DNA of 64,000 bases from Sphingomonas crocodyli (GTDB taxonomy: Bacteria; Pseudomonadota; Alphaproteobacteria; Sphingomonadales; Sphingomonadaceae), in contig NZ_SACN01000001.1 of the NCBI RefSeq assembly GCF_004005865.1, positions 2,728,001-2,792,000 on the forward strand. Direction: 5' to 3'. A program made the translations under genes and the position numbers. The notes under the pieces are model-generated. The model saw only the letters and a program-made list of their open reading frames with translations. It was not told where the DNA came from and ran no database searches. Of this stretch, positions 59,824 through 64,000 are shown in pieces (positions within the stretch are counted from its first letter, which is position 1; every line of letters begins with the position of its first letter).

Positions 59824-61032
59824 TCAGGCGCGCTCAAACACTGCCGCGAGACCCTGCCCGCCGCCGATGCACATCGTTTCGAGGCCGTAGCGGACTTCGC
59901 GGCGGTTCATTTCGCGCAGCAGGTTCGCCAGGATGCGTCCGCCGGTCGCGCCGATCGGGTGGCCGAGCGAGATGCCCGATCCGTTGACGTTGAGGCGATC
60001 GCCCCAATCCTCTTCCCCGCCCCAGCCGAAGCCCTTGAGGCAGGCGAGCACCTGCGGCGCGAAAGCTTCGTTGAGTTCGACGAGGCCGATATCCTTCCAC
60101 GAAAGACCGGTGCGGCGGAACAGGCGCTCGGTCGCGGGGACCGGGCCGATGCCCATGCGCGACGGCTCGCAGCCGGCCGCAGCCCAGCTGTGGAACCAGC
60201 CCATCGGCTCGAGCCCGAGTTCGGCGAGCTTGTCTTCGGCGACGACGAGGCAGGCGGCGCCGGCGTCATTCTGCTGGCTGGCATTGCCTGCGGTCACGAC
60301 ACCGCCCTTTTCGATCGCACGGAGCGCGCCCAGCGATTCCATCGTCGCTTCGGCACGGATGCCTTCGTCCTTGGCAAAGATCACCGGCTCGCCGCGCTTC
60401 TGGGGAACGGCGACAGGCACCAGTTCGTCGTCGAACTTGCCCTCGGCCCAGGCAGCGGCGGCGCGGCGATGGCTGCGCAGCGCATAAGCGTCGCACTCCT
60501 CGCGGCTGATATTGTAGTCGGAGGCGAGGTTGTTCGCCGTCTCGATCATGCCCGAGATCACGCCGAAACGCTCGATCGGCTGCGACATGACACGGCCGCG
60601 CGTCAGGCGATCGTGGAAGGTGGTCGAGCCCGAGCGCGCGCCACGGCGATGGTCGATCGAATAATATTCGACGTTCGACATGCTTTCGACGCCGCCCGCG
60701 ACGACGACATCGGCGGCGCCCGTCTGGATCATCATCGCGGCGTCGATCACCGCCTGCAGGCCCGAGCCGCAGCGACGATCGAGCTGATAGCCCGGAACCT
60801 CGATCGGGAGACCGGCGGCAAGCGCGGCCCAGCGGCCGATGGCGGGCGCCTCGCCATTGCCATAGCCTTGCGCGAACACGACGTCGTCGATCCGTTCGGG
60901 ATCGATCTTGGTGCGCGCGAGCAGCGCCTTCAGGACGATCGCGCCCAGTTCGCCTGCCGGAATGTTGGCGAGGCTGCCGCCGAAGCCGCCGACGGCGGTG
61001 CGGATGGGCGAGACGATGGCGGCGCGGCGCAT
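59824..61032 (-). CDS. Thiolase family protein (acetyl-CoA C-acyltransferase)
   Basis: A 402-aa thiolase. The nucleophilic cysteine is at about 88 (DRRCGSGLQAVIDAA), the histidine motif is GSGISLGHPIGATGG and the final cysteine motif MCIGGGQGLA is canonical. AAAGGA precedes the ATG. It would perform the terminal thiolytic cleavage. The second thiolase at 53580 differs at the last motif, so the two may act on different chain lengths. Confidence 0.95.
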   Translation of the reverse strand: MRRAAIVSPIRTAVGGFGGSLANIPAGELGAIVLKALLARTKIDPERIDDVVFAQGYGNGEAPAIGRWAALAAGLPIEVPGYQLDRRCGSGLQAVIDAAMMIQTGAADVVVAGGVESMSNVEYYSIDHRRGARSGSTTFHDRLTRGRVMSQPIERFGVISGMIETANNLASDYNISREECDAYALRSHRRAAAAWAEGKFDDELVPVAVPQKRGEPVIFAKDEGIRAEATMESLGALRAIEKGGVVTAGNASQQNDAGAACLVVAEDKLAELGLEPMGWFHSWAAAGCEPSRMGIGPVPATERLFRRTGLSWKDIGLVELNEAFAPQVLACLKGFGWGGEEDWGDRLNVNGSGISLGHPIGATGGRILANLLREMNRREVRYGLETMCIGGGQGLAAVFERA

Positions 61033-61053
61033 GGAAATCCTTTCAGTCCGAAA

Positions 61054-62052
61054 TCAGGCGATCTTGACGAGCATCTTGCCGAGGCCGGAGCCGTCGAACA
61101 GGCCGTCAAAGGCTTCGAGCGAGCGATCGAGCCCTTCATAGACGGTCTCCGCCGAGGTCAGCAGGCCGGCGGCGTGCCAGGCGCGGACGTCGGCCAGGAA
61201 CGCGTCCATCTTGTCGAGATGGTTGAGCGCGATGAAGCCCTGAAGCGTGAGTTCCTTCGTCACCGCGGCCGTCAGATTGCGCGGGGCGGCTGAAGGCTCG
61301 GTCGAATTGTACTGCGAGATCATCCCGCACAGGGCGAAGCGCGCATATTTGTTCGCGATCGCGAGCGCGGCCTGCAGATGATCGCCGCCGACATTGTCGA
61401 AATAGACGTCGATGCCTTGCGGAGCCTCGCGCGCGAGCGCTTTGGTGAGGCTCGGCTCAGCCTTATAGTCGATCGCGCCGTCGAGCTTGAGGACGTCGAG
61501 CAGATACCGCTTCTTGCGCTCGCCGCCCGCCGCACCGATGACCTTGTGGCCCTTCAATTTGGCGATCTGGCAGACGACCGAACCGACGCCACCCGACGCG
61601 GCCGAGACGAACACGGTGTCGCCGGGCTTGAGCGCGGCGCTGTGGAGCAGGCCGACATAAGCGGTGAGGCCGGTCATGCCCGCAAAGCCCAGATAGGCCT
61701 GCGGCGGGAGATCGCGCGAACGCTTTTCGACCTTGTCGGCGGGTGCGGTGAAGCCCTCACGCCAGCCAAGGCGCGACCAGACGAGATCGCCGGGCGCGAA
61801 GTTCGGATCGTTCGACGCGACAACCTCGCCCACCGCCGGGCCTTCCATCGCCTTGCCGAGTTCGAACGGGGGCACATAGGAGCGCGCCTCGCTCATGCGG
61901 CCGCGCATCGCGGGGTCCATCGCCATGTACAGGTTACGCACCTGCACCTCGCCGGGGCCGGGATCGGGCAGATCGACTTCGGCGAAAGAGAAGTCGTCGC
62001 GGACCGGGCTGCCATTTGGCCGCCGTTCGAGCCGCACTTCACGCGAACGCAT
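61054..62052 (-). CDS. NADP-dependent MDR oxidoreductase (LTB4DH/CurA type)
   Basis: A 332-aa zinc-independent reductase of the leukotriene B4 dehydrogenase/curcumin-reductase branch. Motifs are LYMAMDPAMRGRM and VSAASGGVGSVVCQIAKLKGHKVIGAAGG for NADP(H) binding. Such enzymes reduce alpha,beta-unsaturated ketones or aldehydes. The start at 62052 follows GAGGAGT. It sits between the thiolase and the acyl-CoA dehydrogenase pair, so it may reduce an unsaturated intermediate. Confidence 0.92.
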   Translation of the reverse strand: MRSREVRLERRPNGSPVRDDFSFAEVDLPDPGPGEVQVRNLYMAMDPAMRGRMSEARSYVPPFELGKAMEGPAVGEVVASNDPNFAPGDLVWSRLGWREGFTAPADKVEKRSRDLPPQAYLGFAGMTGLTAYVGLLHSAALKPGDTVFVSAASGGVGSVVCQIAKLKGHKVIGAAGGERKKRYLLDVLKLDGAIDYKAEPSLTKALAREAPQGIDVYFDNVGGDHLQAALAIANKYARFALCGMISQYNSTEPSAAPRNLTAAVTKELTLQGFIALNHLDKMDAFLADVRAWHAAGLLTSAETVYEGLDRSLEAFDGLFDGSGLGKMLVKIA

Positions 62053-62063
62053 CGCCAAACTCC

Positions 62064-63173
62064 TCAATAGCCCGCGAGGCGGGCGTAGCGTTCGCGGTGG
62101 AAGGCGCCGTTGCCCCCGGTCGCGTCCGCCGTCGCCGATCGCTTGTAGTACAAGCCGGCGTCATGTTCCTCGGTCATGCCGATACCACCATGCATCTGCA
62201 CCATCTCACGCGAGCAGAGGCGCAGCGTGTCGCCCGCGATCGCCTTGGCGAGCGAGACGAGCATGGGGGCATCGTCGCGATCCTCGTCGAGCGCGGCGAG
62301 CGCGGCTTCGACCGCAGAGCGGGTCATCAGCAATTCGCCCTGCATCGCGACCGCGCGGTGCTGGAGCGCCTGGAACGAGCCGATCAGCTGGCCGAACTGG
62401 ACGCGGGTCTTGAGATAATCGACCGTCGTATCGAACGCCTGCGTCGCGCTGCCGAGCATTTCGGCGGCGAGGCCCGCACGCCCGCGATCGAGAACGCGAT
62501 CGAGAAGGGCAGCGCCACCGGTGAGCGCGGCATCGGCGCCCACGATCACGCCGTCGAAGCGGATCAGAGCCGCTTCGCGCCCGTCGATGCGATCGAGACG
62601 GGTGCGGGTGACGCCGGCGGCGTCGCCGGGGACGAGGAGCAGGACGATCTCACCGGCTTCGTCGCGCGCGGCAACGATCAGCAGATCGGCGGAGACGCCT
62701 TCGGAGACCGGCGCCTTGACGCCGTCGAGGCGGAAACCGTCGCCGTCGCGCTTCGCGGTCAGCTTGACGTTCGCCGGATCGTGGCGGCCATCCTCATCGC
62801 AGGCGAACGCGACAATCGCCTCGCCGGTCGCGATGCGCGGAAGCCAGGCGGCCTGCTGTTCGGCATTGCCACCCAGGCGCAGCGCGCTGACGCCCAGCAC
62901 GCCCGTTGCGATCAGCGGGGATGCGACGAGGGTGCGCCCCATCTCCTCCAGCACGAGGCCCATGCTGAGATAACCGAAATCGGAGCCGCCATGCTCTTCG
63001 GGAACGAGGATGCCCGCCCAGCCCATCGTGCCGGCAATTTCGGACCACAATTCGGGATCGTGGCCCAGCTTCTCATGCGCGACGCGGCGGAAGGCGGTGA
63101 CGGGCGCGCGATCGGGCACCCATTCGGCCGCCATGTCGCGCAGCATCGTCTGTTCTTCGGTGAGCACCGCCAT
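62064..63173 (-). CDS. Acyl-CoA dehydrogenase family protein (probable subunit of a heteromeric enzyme)
   Basis: A 369-aa ACAD-fold protein. It has the N-terminal helical domain (MLRDMAAEWVPDRAPV), the middle beta domain and the C-terminal FAD region SREMVQMHGGIGMTEEHDAGLYYKR. Its shortness and diverged middle domain fit one half of an alpha2-beta2 ACAD, as known for steroid side-chain dehydrogenases. The partner gene starts upstream, with the two genes one base apart. Confidence 0.9.
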   Translation of the reverse strand: MAVLTEEQTMLRDMAAEWVPDRAPVTAFRRVAHEKLGHDPELWSEIAGTMGWAGILVPEEHGGSDFGYLSMGLVLEEMGRTLVASPLIATGVLGVSALRLGGNAEQQAAWLPRIATGEAIVAFACDEDGRHDPANVKLTAKRDGDGFRLDGVKAPVSEGVSADLLIVAARDEAGEIVLLLVPGDAAGVTRTRLDRIDGREAALIRFDGVIVGADAALTGGAALLDRVLDRGRAGLAAEMLGSATQAFDTTVDYLKTRVQFGQLIGSFQALQHRAVAMQGELLMTRSAVEAALAALDEDRDDAPMLVSLAKAIAGDTLRLCSREMVQMHGGIGMTEEHDAGLYYKRSATADATGGNGAFHRERYARLAGY

Positions 63174-63174
63174 G

Positions 63175-64000
63175 TCAGCGCCCCGGAGCCGGCGCGCTGG
63201 GAAGGCCCAGCAGCACCTTGGCCGCGATATTGTTCTGAATCTCGAAGCTCCCGCCGTAGATCGAGAAGGCGCGCGCGTGGAGCCATTGGTGCGAGGCGTC
63301 GAGCTCGACGTCCGAATAGCCCTCACCGCTCCAGCCGAGGCCCTGCTCGCCAAGGATTTCCATGATCAGGTCGGCGCGCACCTGCGCGACATCCGACCCG
63401 AGATTCTTGAGGACGGGCACCAGCGCGTCGTTGCGCTGTCCCGCCTTACCTTCGGCCGCGATCCGGCCCATCGTCAGGTTATAGGCCTGTGCGCGCATCG
63501 CATGGGCGACGAGCCGGGTGCGCAGATCGCTGTCGGCGATACGGCCTTCGGCGTCGGTGCCCACCCGTTCCTGCGCGAGCGGCAGGAGGGGAACGCCCTC
63601 GCCACGCCCTTCGGACAGGCTGTCGCGTTCGAACTGGAGCAGGCGCTTGGCGATGCCCCAGCCCTTGTTGATTTCACCGACCAGATTTTCCTTGGGCACC
63701 TTCACGGCGTTCAGGAACATCTCGCAGAAATGGGTCGATCCGCTGATCAGCGTGATCGGGCGCGTTTCCACACCCTCGCTTTTCATGTCGATCAGCAGGA
63801 AGGAGATACCGCCCTGCTTCGAGCTGGTATCGGTGCGGACGAGCGCGAAACACCAGTCGGCGTGGTTCGCGCCCGAGGTCCAGATCTTCTGCCCCTCGAC
63901 CAGATAATGATCGCCCATGTCGACGCATTTCGTCTGGAGCGAGGCGAGATCCGAACCGGCGCCGGGTTCGGAAAAGCCCTGGCACCAGCGGGTCACGCCC
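63175..64000 (-). CDS. Acyl-CoA dehydrogenase family protein, N-terminus beyond window edge
   Basis: The C-terminal 274 residues or so of an ACAD. The stretch TRWCQGFSEPGAGSDLASLQT matches the FAD/substrate motif (SEPGAGSDLA), GQKIWTSGANHADWCFALVRT follows, and YGGSFEIQNNIAAKVLLGLP is the C-terminal active-site segment. The gene continues past position 64000, so its start and N-terminal domain are not visible. It lies one base from the ACAD at 62064, as expected for partner subunits. Confidence 0.92.
   Translation of the reverse strand, partial: GVTRWCQGFSEPGAGSDLASLQTKCVDMGDHYLVEGQKIWTSGANHADWCFALVRTDTSSKQGGISFLLIDMKSEGVETRPITLISGSTHFCEMFLNAVKVPKENLVGEINKGWGIAKRLLQFERDSLSEGRGEGVPLLPLAQERVGTDAEGRIADSDLRTRLVAHAMRAQAYNLTMGRIAAEGKAGQRNDALVPVLKNLGSDVAQVRADLIMEILGEQGLGWSGEGYSDVELDASHQWLHARAFSIYGGSFEIQNNIAAKVLLGLPSAPAPGR

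Overview
The window looks like a chromosomal segment of a sphingomonad (Sphingomonas or a close relative, Alphaproteobacteria). The grounds are the high GC content, the dense TonB/MFS/CoA-catabolic gene content, the local gene order fabD-fabG-acpP-fabF-mltG, and many long GC-rich intergenic palindromes of the kind common in these genomes. This placement is inference from content, not from a marker gene. No rRNA, tRNA, CRISPR array, transposase or phage gene was seen.

Left third (1-25,000), mostly housekeeping. It holds rimO, an atypical phosphatase-fold protein, an alpha/beta hydrolase, an M17 aminopeptidase, a MarR regulator, an NlpC/P60 hydrolase, and argC. On the minus strand follow fabD-fabG-acpP-fabF-mltG and pheA. 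Next come a membrane-anchored cytochrome c, a DedA protein overlapping a PLP aminotransferase, and pdeM. A four-gene iron-uptake operon reads TonB receptor, PepSY protein, 64-aa membrane protein, DUF3574 protein, with a 21-bp palindrome upstream that looks like a Fur operator. The metNIQ methionine importer and an FAD/NAD(P)-binding oxidoreductase follow.

Middle (25,000-42,000), accessory metabolism. It holds a DUF885 peptidase-like protein, a small low-GC zinc-ribbon membrane protein, an aldehyde dehydrogenase plus quinone-oxidoreductase pair divergent from an acyl-CoA synthetase, three MFS transporters, TetR and AraC regulators, a D-aminoacylase-type amidohydrolase and a second aldehyde dehydrogenase. 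A roughly 420-nt region without a convincing gene (42,060-42,480) is rich in perfect hairpins and may be a structured RNA.

Right third (42,769-64,000), a CoA-thioester catabolic island, mostly on the minus strand. One operon reads crotonase, flavin reductase, EamA exporter, type-B carboxylesterase. Another reads APH-type kinase, SDR, ACAD10/11-like acyl-CoA dehydrogenase, MFS, acyl-CoA synthetase. Its composition matches the logic of the levulinate (lva) / 4-hydroxyacyl-CoA pathway, in which a kinase phosphorylates the hydroxyl and the dehydrogenase-fold enzyme removes it. Further genes are two thiolases, a second crotonase, a type-II 3-hydroxyacyl-CoA-dehydrogenase-like SDR, a CaiB/BaiF CoA-transferase, a cytochrome c, an MDR reductase and a pair of acyl-CoA dehydrogenases that runs off the window edge. 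Together they could activate, oxidise and thiolytically cleave an imported acid or ester; the substrate cannot be read from the sequence.

Two regulatory signals tie the island together. A 16-bp motif (TGCACAKCGGTNYART) occurs upstream of a TetR gene and of both crotonase genes. A second motif (TTGACCTAT then GCARAATTG) is shared by the thiolase/kinase divergent promoter and the promoter of the MFS-ALDH pair at 38,992.

Almost every gap larger than about 90 bp carries a long inverted repeat. I distinguish eight families (A-H below, about 20 copies), usually within a few bases of a stop codon.
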